From positions 11,679-75,678 of the forward strand of contig CAZFMF010000014.1 of the NCBI GenBank assembly GCA_964519985.1: a DNA stretch of 64,000 bases, given 5' to 3'. Positions 1-8,928 of this stretch are shown here, piece by piece (within the stretch, counting starts at the first letter, position 1; every line of letters starts with the position of its first letter). The notes below the pieces were generated by a model. That model saw only the letters and a list, made by a program, of their open reading frames with translations. It did no database searches and was not told where the DNA came from. A program made the translations under genes and the position numbers. Source of the DNA: JAIEOG01 sp964519985 (GTDB taxonomy: Bacteria > Bdellovibrionota > FAC87 > UBA2466).

Positions 1-390
1 GATAGAGGCGGTGGCATTGATCGTCATCGAAGTGCTGATTTCCGCCAGCGGCAAGTCCTTCAGCACGATGTCCATGTCTTCCAGGGAGCTGATCGCGACG
101 CCCACCCGACCCACTTCACCCTTCGCCAGCGGGTGATCCGAGTCGTAGCCCATTTGGGTGGGGAGATCGAAGGCGATGGATAAGCCACTAATGCCCTGCG
201 AGAGCAGGTACTTATATCGCGCATTGGAGGCCGCGGCGTCGCCGAAACCCGCGTACTGGCGCATGGTCCAAACCTTCTTCGTGTACATCGAAGGGTGGAT
301 GCCGCGAGTGTAGGGAAACTCGCCGGGGTTCTCAATCGGGTGCGTAAAATCAGGCGCCGTATAGAGGCTTTTGGGACGTTCATCCGTCAT
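1..390 (-). CDS. mutB: Methylmalonyl-CoA mutase large subunit, N-terminal part (cut by window edge)
   Basis: The minus strand is open from an ATG at 390 to the window edge (130 codons, no stop). It reads as the start of the substrate-binding barrel of methylmalonyl-CoA mutase: a PGEFPYTRGIHPSMYT block, the WTMRQYAGFGDA block, a FDLPTQMGYDSDHP block and an STSMTINATA block, all hallmark motifs of the family. The enzyme is a cytoplasmic, adenosylcobalamin-dependent isomerase converting methylmalonyl-CoA to succinyl-CoA. The B12-binding domain lies outside the window. It is divergent from leucine dehydrogenase, and propionyl-CoA carboxylase lies 12 kb away, so branched-chain amino acid or odd-chain carbon can enter the TCA cycle. 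No strong Shine-Dalgarno is visible before this ATG, so the start is likely but not certain. Confidence 0.93.
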   Translation of the reverse strand, partial: MTDERPKSLYTAPDFTHPIENPGEFPYTRGIHPSMYTKKVWTMRQYAGFGDAAASNARYKYLLSQGISGLSIAFDLPTQMGYDSDHPLAKGEVGRVGVAISSLEDMDIVLKDLPLAEISTSMTINATASI

Positions 391-471
391 GCGTCAGAAG
401 TGTACCCGGACGGGCGCGCTTAGGCGAGAACCTTGAAGCTCAACCCGGGCCTTGATAAGGTTGCAGCCGTG

Positions 472-1569
472 ATGAAGAGCTTTTTCGCGAGCGAACATGA
501 AGAGGTTATTTGTTTCAACGATCCGTCGGTCGGCCTAAAAGCCATCGTTGCCATCCACAATACCCAACTCGGCCCCGCCTTGGGTGGTTGCCGTATGTGG
601 AACTATGACTCTTACGACTCTGCCATTGAAGATGCTTTGCGCCTTTCCAAAGGCATGACTTACAAGGCCGCCATTGCCGGGTTGAATCTAGGCGGGGGAA
701 AGGCGGTCATCATCGCCAATCCCAAAACCGACAAATCCGAAGCGCTCTTTCGTTCGTACGGCTCCTTCATTGAGACGATCAATGGTCGGTACATCACGGC
801 CGAAGACGTCGGCACCGATGTCAACGACATGGAATACATTTTCATGGAGACCTCGCACGTCGTCGGTGTGGCGCGCACGCACGGAGGATCGGGGGACCCT
901 TCGCCGTGGACGGCCAAGGGCGTCCTGGAAGGCTTGCGGGCGTGCGTTGAGGTCAAGCTGGGCAAAACGGATCTCAAGGGCCTATCGGTGGCGGTGCAAG
1001 GGGCCGGGCACGTCGGGCAAGAATTGATCGAGCTTTTTCTGATGAACGGAATGCGCGTTTACGTCTGCGATATCGATCGCTCGCGCTGTGAACCCTTTGC
1101 GCAACGACCCGGGGTCACGGTCGTGGGTACGGATGAGATCTATGACACCGATGCGGATATTTTTTGTCCCTCGGCGTTGGGCGCGATCTTAAACGAGAAA
1201 ACAATTCCGCGCTTAAAGTGCAAGATTGTCGCCGGTAGCGCCAACAACCAACTCGCTTCGCCCGAGATGGGAGATGAGCTTTTTCGACGCAAGATCCTCT
1301 ACGCTCCGGACTACGCCATCAACGCGGGCGGCTTGATGAATGTTTCGATTGAACTCGAAGGCTACGACGAATTGCGGGCCAATCGCATGATCCGCAATAT
1401 CTATTACGTCATGAAGTCGATCCTTCAAGTTTCGGCCGACGAAAAACTACCGGAATACCGCTGCGCCGATCGAGTCGCCGAGCGCCGCATTCAAGAGATC
1501 GGAAAGCTGCGCGCGCGCTTTCTCGGTGAAGGGAAGCCGGGATTCCCTACGCGCACGGTCCGTCGCTAA
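472..1569 (+). CDS. Leucine (Glu/Leu/Phe/Val-type) dehydrogenase
   Basis: NAD-dependent oxidative deaminase of branched-chain amino acids. The N-terminal domain carries GLKAIVAIHNTQLGPALGG and the catalytic-lysine region GMTYKAAIAGLNLGGGKAVI. The Rossmann part shows VAVQGAGHVGQ, followed by the family's SANNQL and DYAINAGGLMNV blocks. I chose the ATG at 472, which gives 365 residues, very close to the roughly 364 of Bacillus enzymes. A TTG at 433 would add 13 residues and cannot be excluded. It leads a tight run: the next ATG follows its TAA with no gap. Position next to the divergent methylmalonyl-CoA mutase suggests branched-chain amino acid catabolism (inference). Confidence 0.93.
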   Translation: MKSFFASEHEEVICFNDPSVGLKAIVAIHNTQLGPALGGCRMWNYDSYDSAIEDALRLSKGMTYKAAIAGLNLGGGKAVIIANPKTDKSEALFRSYGSFIETINGRYITAEDVGTDVNDMEYIFMETSHVVGVARTHGGSGDPSPWTAKGVLEGLRACVEVKLGKTDLKGLSVAVQGAGHVGQELIELFLMNGMRVYVCDIDRSRCEPFAQRPGVTVVGTDEIYDTDADIFCPSALGAILNEKTIPRLKCKIVAGSANNQLASPEMGDELFRRKILYAPDYAINAGGLMNVSIELEGYDELRANRMIRNIYYVMKSILQVSADEKLPEYRCADRVAERRIQEIGKLRARFLGEGKPGFPTRTVRR

Positions 1570-2865
1570 ATGAACGACAAAGCCCTCCGCAAGGAAGAGT
1601 TATTGGCCCTGCTCAAAGAGTGCGGCGAAGTGTTTAGCTTTGCGTCGCGCAAGGCGAAGATCCTACCGACGCTTGGCTGGGGTCCGAATGTGGCCGCCGA
1701 ATTCTTCAAAAAAAAGGGAACGGCACTCCCGCAGCCGGTGTACCAAGTCGATAAAAAAGCGTTGAATGAAGCGCTGGAGGCTTTGGGCGGGCTGCACACC
1801 AAGCTCCAGGGCGAGCATCCCGTCTTGCAGTGGCTGATGCGCAATAAGGAGTCGTTTAGTGCCGGTATTCGGCTGATTTTGGCGATTGATTCGGAGTCGT
1901 TCTTCCAGATCTCGACGAAACTTTACGGCAACTCGGGAAGTGCTTTGGCGCGCGGCCAGACCACTTATCTCGAGCTAGCGCAATCCATCAAAGCGCGCAT
2001 TAGCGTTTGCAGTTTGAATGATATCGCCGAATCGAATTTGAAGATGAGCGCGGAAGAGTTGGCCGCCGCACTGGAAAAGCGCCTGCGCAAACGCACGCCC
2101 GCGCTCAACGTTAAGGTGGAGATCACGCCGGATATCACCGCGAAAGTGGTGGCGGGGATGAGCCGCGTGCGTATTCGAGCGGGAAGCCGTTTCTCGGAAA
2201 TGGAACTGGGCGCGCTTTGGAATCATGAGGTCGAGAGCCATTGCCTCACGGCCCAAAATGGTAACAAGCAGGGGAATTGCCCGTTCCTCATTGCGGGCGG
2301 ACCGCGAACCACGCTCACCCAGGAAGGCATTGCGGTCTTTCACGAAATTTACGGACACACGATGTCGCAATCGCGTTTCCTCACCCTTTGCGACCGCGTG
2401 GAGGCCGTGCACAAAGTCGAACAGGGCGCGGACTTCATGGAGCTCTACCGCTGGTTTCAGGGGCGTTGCGATTCGGACTCCGATGCCTTTTATTCCGCGC
2501 AGCGGATTTTTCGGGGCGCGCCGCTTGGCGGGCGCTATCCGTTCACGAAGGATGTGGTGTACCTCGCCGGGCTTTTGGAGGTGTACCACTTCCTCCAGGC
2601 CGCCACCAAAGTGCAGGATCGCATTCTCATCGAGTGCCTGCTGGCCGGTCGCATCGCGTTGGAAGATGTGGGCATCGTAGAATGGCTGCGTCTGCACGGC
2701 ATCATCGAGCCGCCCCATTTCATCCCGGACTGGCTGAAGAACTGGGAGGCGCTGGTCAGCTTCTTTAGTTTCTTCGGTGTCGTCTTACATTCGGTAGATT
2801 TGAGCAGTTTCCAGAGTTACTTCGACGAGTACAGTGACGTTCACGATTGGAAAATTCCGCTGTGA
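1570..2865 (+). CDS. DUF1704 / QEGLA-motif putative metallopeptidase
   Basis: 431-residue cytoplasmic protein of the DUF1704 family, annotated elsewhere as 'flavohemoglobin expression-modulating QEGLA motif protein'. The diagnostic elements are present: an HExxxH motif (H219-E-V-E-S-H224) and, about 27 residues on, QEGIAVFHE (Q251 onward). Eukaryotic relatives of this family (KIAA0895/MATCAP) are tyrosine carboxypeptidases with the same HExxxH arrangement, so a zinc carboxypeptidase-like activity is plausible; the bacterial substrate is unknown. The ATG abuts the stop of leucine dehydrogenase and the 3' end overlaps the next gene's GTG, indicating an operon. Confidence 0.85.
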   Translation: MNDKALRKEELLALLKECGEVFSFASRKAKILPTLGWGPNVAAEFFKKKGTALPQPVYQVDKKALNEALEALGGLHTKLQGEHPVLQWLMRNKESFSAGIRLILAIDSESFFQISTKLYGNSGSALARGQTTYLELAQSIKARISVCSLNDIAESNLKMSAEELAAALEKRLRKRTPALNVKVEITPDITAKVVAGMSRVRIRAGSRFSEMELGALWNHEVESHCLTAQNGNKQGNCPFLIAGGPRTTLTQEGIAVFHEIYGHTMSQSRFLTLCDRVEAVHKVEQGADFMELYRWFQGRCDSDSDAFYSAQRIFRGAPLGGRYPFTKDVVYLAGLLEVYHFLQAATKVQDRILIECLLAGRIALEDVGIVEWLRLHGIIEPPHFIPDWLKNWEALVSFFSFFGVVLHSVDLSSFQSYFDEYSDVHDWKIPL

Positions 2866-4016
2866 GTTTGACGTCGCCCAAGCGTTACCAACTAAAAAAA
2901 GAGGCCGTGAATGCGCTGAAGCAGGGGCACCCGTGGATTTTTCGCGGCAAGGTCAGCACGGCGGCCGAGGTGTTTCAATCCGGTCAGTGGCTGACGTTGG
3001 TCGGGGCTCAGAACGAAATTTTAGGGTACGGCGTTTTCGAAACCGACGGTTGGATCGCCGTTCGAGTTCTGAAGCAGGGCACGACCTTGCCGGACGCGGA
3101 GTGGGCGGTGGGACGCGTGCGCAAGGCCATCGCCAAGCGCGAACAACTCCGCAAATTTTCGGATGCCTTCCGCGCGGTGCACGGCGAGAACGATGGGCTG
3201 CCGGGAATCGTCGTCGATGTGTACGGAGATACCGCGGTCCTGCAAACGTACGTGCCAAGCGTCGATGCGCTGGGGCGCTTTGTCGGCGCGGCGGTCGTCC
3301 AAGCTTTGGGGCTGCGCAATCTGCTGTGGAAATTGCCCGTCAAACGCAAGTCGGAACGGGGCGATCGGATTTTGCGGGGCAAGTCACCGGGCGAAATCGT
3401 GATTCGCGAAGGGAAACTCAAGCTCACGATCCCGGTGAGTGAAGGGCAAAAGAGCGGGGCGTTTCTGGACTTGCGGGGACTACGCAAATGGCTCGCGCAG
3501 CAAAAGCTCGCGGGGAAACGGGTGCTGAATCTCTTTAGTTACACGGGAACGTTAGGACTCGCCGCCGAAGTCGCGGGGGCGAAAGAGATTTGGAATGTGG
3601 ATGTGAGCAAAGGCGCACTCGACGTGGCGAAGCGACTGCACACGCTCGACGCCAAGAAGCACAAGTTTCTGGCCCAAGATATCTTCGATTGGTTTCCAAA
3701 ACTCGACGAGGATGAAAAATTTGATCTGATTATCGTCGACCCCCCGATGATGGCGAGCAAAGCGCTACAGGTGGAAACGGCGCTCCAGGCCTACCGCAAG
3801 CTCTACCGCGAATCGATCCGCCATCTCGCTCCCAAGGGCCGCATCGTCGCCTGCTGCTGCACCGCCCGCATCCCCCGCGCCAAGTTCGAACATCTGGTTT
3901 CAAACACTTTGGGCTCGCGCTTTGCTTGCGAAAAGAAAATCGCCCCCGAAGACGACCACCCCGTCAGCTTCCCCGAAGGCGATTACCTCAAGCTATTGGT
4001 GTACCAGCAGAAGTAG
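2862..4016 (+). CDS. RlmI-like class I SAM-dependent rRNA methyltransferase
   Basis: Resembles the RlmI/YccW family that methylates a 23S rRNA cytosine. An N-terminal PUA-like segment has the GHPWIFRGKV signature. The central region has HGENDGLPGIVVDVYG, then the Rossmann SAM site VLNLFSYTGTLGLAA, a catalytic-region IIVDPPM motif and a late Cys triplet (ACCCTARIP). I placed the start at GTG 2862, which overlaps the upstream TGA in the classic GTGA coupling configuration. A TTG at 2847 would extend it by five residues. Third gene of the 472-4016 operon; no functional link to the upstream two is obvious. Confidence 0.88.
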   Translation: MSLTSPKRYQLKKEAVNALKQGHPWIFRGKVSTAAEVFQSGQWLTLVGAQNEILGYGVFETDGWIAVRVLKQGTTLPDAEWAVGRVRKAIAKREQLRKFSDAFRAVHGENDGLPGIVVDVYGDTAVLQTYVPSVDALGRFVGAAVVQALGLRNLLWKLPVKRKSERGDRILRGKSPGEIVIREGKLKLTIPVSEGQKSGAFLDLRGLRKWLAQQKLAGKRVLNLFSYTGTLGLAAEVAGAKEIWNVDVSKGALDVAKRLHTLDAKKHKFLAQDIFDWFPKLDEDEKFDLIIVDPPMMASKALQVETALQAYRKLYRESIRHLAPKGRIVACCCTARIPRAKFEHLVSNTLGSRFACEKKIAPEDDHPVSFPEGDYLKLLVYQQK

Positions 4017-4035
4017 ATGGGCACCTTTAGGGCTA

Positions 4036-4341
4036 TTACTCTGGTCGGTTGGTGAGACGACAGGAAATCAGGTTGCCGTCGGACTTGTTCCATCCGTCGT
4101 TCCACCACTGATATCCCCGGCAACCAGAACGTTCTAATTTCTCACAACTCGTTTGGTCGATGACATTCGTATGGTCGAAATCCTCGTCCTCGCATTTGGA
4201 CGTCGGTGAGCTTACGGCGCAAAGTCTCTTGTAATATCCATCTTCAAACTTTTCACAGGCACATCGACAGGCCACTTGATAGGGCGCCGCCCCCGCCAGA
4301 CCCGCGACCGTGAATAGAATCAATGCCAGTATTCTTTTCAT
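4036..4341 (-). CDS. Small secreted cysteine-rich protein, unknown function
   Basis: 101 residues. The start at 4341 gives a clear signal peptide (MKRILALILFTVAGLAGA, cleavage expected after AGA or AAP) and has a G-rich Shine-Dalgarno about 8 nt upstream. The reading frame remains open to 4620, but that extension lacks signal character and overlaps the neighbouring membrane-protein gene in another frame, so I rejected it. The mature part has seven cysteines, including CRCAC near the N-terminus, suggesting disulfides in the periplasm or outside. No family recognised. It is convergent with the methyltransferase gene 20 bp away. Similar orphan secreted Cys proteins occur at 16.7, 25.6 and 58.1 kb. 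Confidence 0.68.
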   Translation of the reverse strand: MKRILALILFTVAGLAGAAPYQVACRCACEKFEDGYYKRLCAVSSPTSKCEDEDFDHTNVIDQTSCEKLERSGCRGYQWWNDGWNKSDGNLISCRLTNRPE

Positions 4342-4436
4342 TTCTAAACCCCCGCTTTTTCGGACGGTACGTCGGGTGCGGGTTTCAAGGCAAGGGGCAC
4401 TTTTTACCGCGGGCGTCGCAATGATAGGCTCCGCTC

Positions 4437-4658
4437 CTACGGCTGAGCGATTTCGAGAAGTTTCTGAGTGAGGCTGGCCGAACCCCAGATCAGGAAGGCG
4501 GTGAAGGCCAAAACGATCGTCGTCCAAACAATCTTCGTGGTGCGGGTGGTTTTGGAGTTGCGCCAGAGCAAGGGGAGCGCGAGCGGGCCGACCAAAAGGG
4601 CGGCGCCGATGAAAGTCCATTGGCTGGTCAATATTTTTTCTCGGGCTTCGGGGCGCAT
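4437..4658 (-). CDS. Small two-helix membrane protein, unknown function
   Basis: 73 residues with two hydrophobic segments: about residues 15-31 (FIGAALLVGPLALPLLW) and 43-61 (KIVWTTIVLAFTAFLIWG), separated by a short basic loop (RNSKTTRTTK). This looks like an inner-membrane hairpin. Its ATG lies 3 bp after the stop of the upstream barrel gene on the same strand, suggesting co-transcription with the two outer-membrane proteins. No family recognised. Clean hydrophobic pattern and operon position support a real gene, although there is no strong RBS. Confidence 0.6.
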   Translation of the reverse strand: MRPEAREKILTSQWTFIGAALLVGPLALPLLWRNSKTTRTTKIVWTTIVLAFTAFLIWGSASLTQKLLEIAQP

Positions 4659-4661
4659 TTT

Positions 4662-5762
4662 CTAGTTCGGGTTAAATCCGACGACAAACTGTACCATGTA
4701 AAACCGTTGCGGGCGTTGCCAAAGTCCGGCGCCTAGTTCCGCGCCATAGGTTGAAAAGTGAATGCGGGTGTGAGGCGGGAACTGAAGGCTAAACCCACCG
4801 CAGGGGTAACCTTGCGAAAGGCCGCCGCGCAACGCGAAGTAGGGATGCTTGTATTCCACCCCGAAATTTAACTTCTTGATCAGCGTGGCGGAATCAAAGG
4901 CGTTGCGGAAATCGAAAGCAATATTCACATTCCCACGGCGCATACCCAGGCTGTAATCGAGCGCCGTACCGAAGTTAAATGTCATGGGGACGGCGGGTGG
5001 ACCCGACGTTAGGCCGATGGGTCGGAAGGTGGTACTGCCGATATCATTGATCGTCGCCGCGAGTGTCCACTTCGGATAGCTCGCCGGTAGCGGCACCGTC
5101 GCCATCATGCCCACATCGACGCCGATTCCCAAACCCGAACCCGTGAGTTCGATGACGTGATCAAAAGCCGCCGACATAAAGTCGTCGGTGCTGGGCAAAC
5201 CCAAATCCGTAATCAGGTCCAGCGCGGTCAGAGTGGTATCCACGCCGGTGCGGTGGAATCCGCGCACGGTGGCGCCAACGGAAAAATAGGGTCCCAGTGG
5301 AATGCCAAAACCCATCGCTAACCCAATGTCGTTGAACGCGTAGATATCGACGTTGGCGTTCAGGTTATCAATATCGCTCATTTCCAGGAACGCATTGGCT
5401 TGCTCGAAAAACGCCATGCTGAAATAGGGCGTGATGAGAGTGGGGCGAACGCCCAGGCGCATGGATTGTTTATCGGCCTGAATCAGTCCATTGTAGTTCC
5501 CGCCGAAGAGCGCATCACCGAGTCGGCCTAGGGTGGGAAGAGAATCGACCCCCAAGGAAAGATCGATCACGCTGACGTGGGTTTCTTTCACCCGGGCGAG
5601 TCCGGCGGGATTGTACCAGAGCGCATTGTTATCGTCGGAAATCGCCAGAAACGCATTGCCCATGCCGGTGGGACGGACGCCGGGATACGGCGTGCGCAGC
5701 AACTCACCGAACGCCGAAGGCGCCAAGGTGAAAAGGCAGAATATGAGTAAGACACGTTTCAT
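4662..5762 (-). CDS. Outer-membrane beta-barrel protein, TraF/PorV/FadL-like (copy 2)
   Basis: 366 residues with a signal peptide (MKRVLLIFCLFTLAPSAFG). The mature N-terminus has the motif seen in TraF/PorV/FadL-like barrels: RPTGMGNAFLAISDDNNALWYNPAGLAR. Alternating hydrophobic/aromatic strands continue to a C-terminal FVVGFNPN end. Homologous to the adjacent upstream gene at 5763-6869: both share GMGNA/AMGNA, NPAGLA, GIGIGADLGIMAT-type and final strand motifs, so they are tandem paralogues. Start codon abuts the upstream stop with zero spacing, indicating an operon. Probable role is an outer-membrane channel or assembly component; substrate unknown. Confidence 0.8.
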   Translation of the reverse strand: MKRVLLIFCLFTLAPSAFGELLRTPYPGVRPTGMGNAFLAISDDNNALWYNPAGLARVKETHVSVIDLSLGVDSLPTLGRLGDALFGGNYNGLIQADKQSMRLGVRPTLITPYFSMAFFEQANAFLEMSDIDNLNANVDIYAFNDIGLAMGFGIPLGPYFSVGATVRGFHRTGVDTTLTALDLITDLGLPSTDDFMSAAFDHVIELTGSGLGIGVDVGMMATVPLPASYPKWTLAATINDIGSTTFRPIGLTSGPPAVPMTFNFGTALDYSLGMRRGNVNIAFDFRNAFDSATLIKKLNFGVEYKHPYFALRGGLSQGYPCGGFSLQFPPHTRIHFSTYGAELGAGLWQRPQRFYMVQFVVGFNPN

Positions 5763-6869
5763 TTAAAATCCGATGGTGTAGCGCAAAAGAAAACGGCGGT
5801 CCGCGCTGCTCTCTTGGCCGACCCCTACGTCCTGGGCATAGGTGGCCATTTCAAAATCTCCGCCGCGCACGCGCAGGCCAACACCGCCGGTCGGAAAGAG
5901 CTGGTTCGCTCCGGCCCAAATAAAAAAGCCCCGGCGCGTGATGAACTGAAACCCGAAGTGCAGCCGCTTGCGCAGCGGCAATTGGACCATCTCGATATGC
6001 CGGAACTCAGCGCTGAAGCTGGCGCGGACCCCTTTCCACAGGACCGGGTGCGCGGAAAGGGCGACGTTGAAACTCTGGGGAATCGGATCGGGCACGCCGC
6101 TACTGAATGCGTTTAAGAAAGTGGAAGGCATGAAGCTCGTGTTGAGCATGTCCTTCCAAGTGAAGCCCAAAGTCGGGAGGTAGGAGACGGGCAGCGTCGC
6201 CATGATGCCGAGATCGGCGCCGATGCCGATCCCTTCCTTCATTAGGGCGGATATCCCGTCGGCGGTGGGCGGTAGGGCCGCATGCGCGTAGGTGCCCTTG
6301 AGTTGATTGCGGGCGATACCTTTCACCGCGACGCCAATTTTCAACATATTCGCGGCGAGATTCGTTGCTCCCCCGATAACGATGCCGTAGTCATTGCCGC
6401 TGCGGATGTCGATATTCGTTCCGTCGGAGATCGCGGCATATTCGTAAGAGCCAAGTAGGGCGATTCCGAAACCGCGCCGGGCAACGGCCGGAACGAAACT
6501 CCCTTTGAAAAAGTTGTAGCGGTTGGGATGGGCCTGAACGGTTTGAAAAAGGCGATTGCGGCCTACCGAACGACCCTCCACCGCGGTGCCCATAAAGCCG
6601 GTCGAGAGGTTTCCGTCGAAAGCGGCGGGGGTGATCTCCCAGTGCTTGAGGGTGGCCTTCGCGAGCCCGGCGGGGTTGTGAAAAAGTGCGGCGTAACCGT
6701 AGGCATCGGCCGTCCAGGCGTTTCCCATCGCCAAGGCCTGGGGGGCGTTGTAAGTTTCAAATATTTCGTCCAGAGCTCGCGCTTGCGGGACAATCAGGAC
6801 GGAAAGAAGGCAGACAATGGCCCGAGCCGGGATAGAAAAGTGTTTCGAGGATTCGGCTTTCCGTGCCAT
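5763..6869 (-). CDS. Outer-membrane beta-barrel protein, TraF/PorV/FadL-like (copy 1)
   Basis: 368 residues with a long basic N-region before the hydrophobic core (AIVCLLSVLIVPQARA) of a signal peptide. Mature start includes APQALAMGNAWTADAYGYAALFHNPAGLAK, matching the PorV/TraF family signature and its downstream paralogue. Glycine/aromatic-rich strands end in RFLLRYTIGF with a terminal Phe typical for BAM recognition. First gene of a three-gene minus-strand operon (5763-6869, 4662-5762, 4437-4658). Divergent from the App1-like gene 87 bp away. Function beyond an outer-membrane barrel is not visible. Confidence 0.8.
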   Translation of the reverse strand: MARKAESSKHFSIPARAIVCLLSVLIVPQARALDEIFETYNAPQALAMGNAWTADAYGYAALFHNPAGLAKATLKHWEITPAAFDGNLSTGFMGTAVEGRSVGRNRLFQTVQAHPNRYNFFKGSFVPAVARRGFGIALLGSYEYAAISDGTNIDIRSGNDYGIVIGGATNLAANMLKIGVAVKGIARNQLKGTYAHAALPPTADGISALMKEGIGIGADLGIMATLPVSYLPTLGFTWKDMLNTSFMPSTFLNAFSSGVPDPIPQSFNVALSAHPVLWKGVRASFSAEFRHIEMVQLPLRKRLHFGFQFITRRGFFIWAGANQLFPTGGVGLRVRGGDFEMATYAQDVGVGQESSADRRFLLRYTIGF

Positions 6870-6956
6870 GACGCGGAGTGACTCTTTCCCTTTGAAATTC
6901 CACTCCTTTATCGGCAGTTCCGTTGGAAATCCGATGCTTTTTTGGACGGGGTTGCG

Positions 6957-8057
6957 ATGAGCCGCGTCGACAATCGGGTGCTTCGCAGCAAGCTGCGTTT
7001 GACCGACCTGCCGGCTTCGCGGTGGTGGGGCACACTCGTTCGATTTTCCAAGACAATCGAGGTTTTGATTTTCAAGATTGGGCAGGTATTGGGCCTATAC
7101 CGGCCGCGAAAATCGATCGTGGGAATTCCTTCGCTCGCCACCCGCAACTACACTTCGATTCAGGCGATCGTCTACAACGGGACCCAAGAAGAAGTCTTGG
7201 GTTTTCGCCCGCGGCGATTGATGCACCGCATTTTGCGCGGTCTTCCCGACGTCGAGATGTTCGAGCGGATGCGGTTCCAACTCGCGGTTTCCGAGTACTC
7301 GATGCGCACGGTCGATGCGAGCACCGAGACCCGCGGCTTTGTTCACCTGCAGGTGCCTTGGCAACTGCCGTGGCGCGCGCCAAAAAAATCGTACCTGCGC
7401 ATGTCGCCGTTGGGGGTGGAGACGCTGGTCGGCCGCATTCGCCTCGGCGATTACGACGTGTACAGTTGCCCGGTCTTTTTTCTCACCGAACAAGTGAAGT
7501 GGGTGATCGTGTCGGATATCGACGATACGATCAAGGAAAGCAATATCGCTCAGACCACGAGCCTCTCTTCGATTCTGCGCAGCATCTTTCGGGGCAACTA
7601 CTACACGTACAAGGCCATCGACGGAATGGCGGAGCTGTATCGCGAGCTTGCGGCTAAGGGGGCTATGGTCATTTATTTAACCAGCACCCCGTACCAGCTG
7701 GCACCGTTCCTGATGAAGTTTCTACGCGATGCCGGTTTTCCCGAAGGGCCGATTTATTGCCGTTGGTTGGGAATCAAACGCTTCGGACATAAATGGCGCA
7801 TGCTCCATCGCATCTTGAGCAATATGGAGGGGCAGCGGGTGTTTCTGATCGGGGATAGCGGTGAGCAAGACCTGCAGATCTACCGACGCATTTGCGATAC
7901 CGAAGCCTTTCGTGAAAAAATCGAGAAGGTTTTGATTCGCCACGTTCCGGGCAGCCGCTTGCCCGCTCTGGTCGACGCGCGGGAGAATCTCTACGGAGAT
8001 ATTTCGGCCCTGCGGACGCATCTGGCGCCGGCACTCGAATCCGAAACCCCGACTTGA
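6957..8057 (+). CDS. App1-like phosphatidate phosphatase family protein (DUF2183)
   Basis: 366 residues. The C-terminal half has the HAD-type catalytic motif of the App1/DUF2183 family, SDIDDTIKESN (D187, D189, T191), followed by a YLTSTPYQLAPFLMKFL segment and FLIGDSGEQDLQIYRRI, which fits the later HAD motifs. The N-terminal 180 residues have a beta-rich region as in other bacterial App1 homologues. The family dephosphorylates phosphatidic acid in yeast; the bacterial substrate is unproven. I chose ATG 6957 because of a GGACGGGG sequence 6-7 nt upstream. A TTG at 6942 is an alternative. Confidence 0.85.
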   Translation: MSRVDNRVLRSKLRLTDLPASRWWGTLVRFSKTIEVLIFKIGQVLGLYRPRKSIVGIPSLATRNYTSIQAIVYNGTQEEVLGFRPRRLMHRILRGLPDVEMFERMRFQLAVSEYSMRTVDASTETRGFVHLQVPWQLPWRAPKKSYLRMSPLGVETLVGRIRLGDYDVYSCPVFFLTEQVKWVIVSDIDDTIKESNIAQTTSLSSILRSIFRGNYYTYKAIDGMAELYRELAAKGAMVIYLTSTPYQLAPFLMKFLRDAGFPEGPIYCRWLGIKRFGHKWRMLHRILSNMEGQRVFLIGDSGEQDLQIYRRICDTEAFREKIEKVLIRHVPGSRLPALVDARENLYGDISALRTHLAPALESETPT

Positions 8058-8119
8058 AGGCGCGGTGCGTTGGCGTTTTTCGCCGGGCCGCGTTCAGTTC
8101 ACGTCCGGCTGACTTCTTT

Positions 8120-8128
8120 TGATACAAT
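8120..8128 (+). promoter_or_regulatory. Extended -10 promoter element (TGATACAAT)
   Basis: TGATACAAT lies 35 nt upstream of the barrel-gene start and matches the extended -10 pattern TGnTAnAAT seen before several other genes in this window. No convincing -35. Confidence 0.4.
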
Positions 8129-8163
8129 ACGCAAAGGTGCATCCTACCCCACGCAGCTTAGTC

Positions 8164-8916
8164 ATGGTTCTGCGACGGTTCTCGTTGCTCGGCTGTCTGC
8201 TTGCGATCTTTTTTTCCGGCAACGCCTTCGCCGCCGGCAAGGGCGCAAACGTCCATTGCGTGGGCGGCTGCCCCAGCTTCTACATTGCTCCCCGTTTGGC
8301 GTTTGGCCGCCTATCGGTCACCGATCCGGCGGGCGGTGCGGTGGCGGATTTTGTTTCGGACACCGCGCTGGGCGTGGAGACAAACTACGAGCTCATCGGC
8401 GGTCCGGCGTTCTCGCTTTTCTTATTTTACGCGTTGGACAAGATGGCTTACGTTCCGCCGACTGGTCGGTCGATTGCACCGACGTCTTCGCTGTTAAATA
8501 CCCTTCGCCTGATGGCTTTCTACAAAGAGATCGACGGGAGGTTTTTCTTTGGGTTGGGCGGCGAGTATCGCCAATCGTTTTTCCTCGACCGCGTGAATTC
8601 CACCGAATTCGTTTTCGAGAAGCACTTCATTCCGCGCGGATTGCTTCAAGTCCTGATCCGCCTTTGGGGCGGAGGGAAGGGTGGGGGCACGGCCGCCTTT
8701 CTGGAGTTGGAAGGGGGCTACCGGCTCGGCGTTCAAGCCACGTCGATTACGATCGACGGCGGTCTGGACTTCGGCGGCCAATTTTTCTACTTCATTCCCG
8801 TCGATAAGATCGATTTGCGGTTGGGATTGCGCGGTGGGTTGGAACAGTTTCCATCCACGCCACGCAATCAGAAAAACCTGGTCTTCACTGCACTCGTGGG
8901 CCTCGTCTTCAAATGA
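8164..8916 (+). CDS. Putative outer-membrane beta-barrel protein, unknown family
   Basis: 250 residues from ATG 8164, which gives a textbook signal peptide (MVLRRFSLLGCLLAIFFSGNAFA, cleavage before AGKG). The TTG 45 nt upstream would bury it. The mature part begins with a short Cys-containing segment (VHCVGGCPSFYIAP) and then shows repeated amphipathic strands rich in Gly/Phe/Leu, ending with LVFTALVGLVFK, where an aromatic penultimate residue fits a BAM signal. Likely an 8-12-stranded barrel. No named family recognised. Followed after 12 bp by a second secreted gene that has its own promoter. Confidence 0.65.
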   Translation: MVLRRFSLLGCLLAIFFSGNAFAAGKGANVHCVGGCPSFYIAPRLAFGRLSVTDPAGGAVADFVSDTALGVETNYELIGGPAFSLFLFYALDKMAYVPPTGRSIAPTSSLLNTLRLMAFYKEIDGRFFFGLGGEYRQSFFLDRVNSTEFVFEKHFIPRGLLQVLIRLWGGGKGGGTAAFLELEGGYRLGVQATSITIDGGLDFGGQFFYFIPVDKIDLRLGLRGGLEQFPSTPRNQKNLVFTALVGLVFK

Positions 8917-8922
8917 TATAAT
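8914..8922 (+). promoter_or_regulatory. Extended -10 promoter, probably leaderless transcript
   Basis: TGATATAAT overlaps the stop of the upstream gene. The -10 hexamer ends 6 nt before the ATG at 8929, so the predicted transcription start coincides with the start codon. No Shine-Dalgarno fits in the gap. Confidence 0.55.
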
Positions 8923-8928
8923 TCTTCT

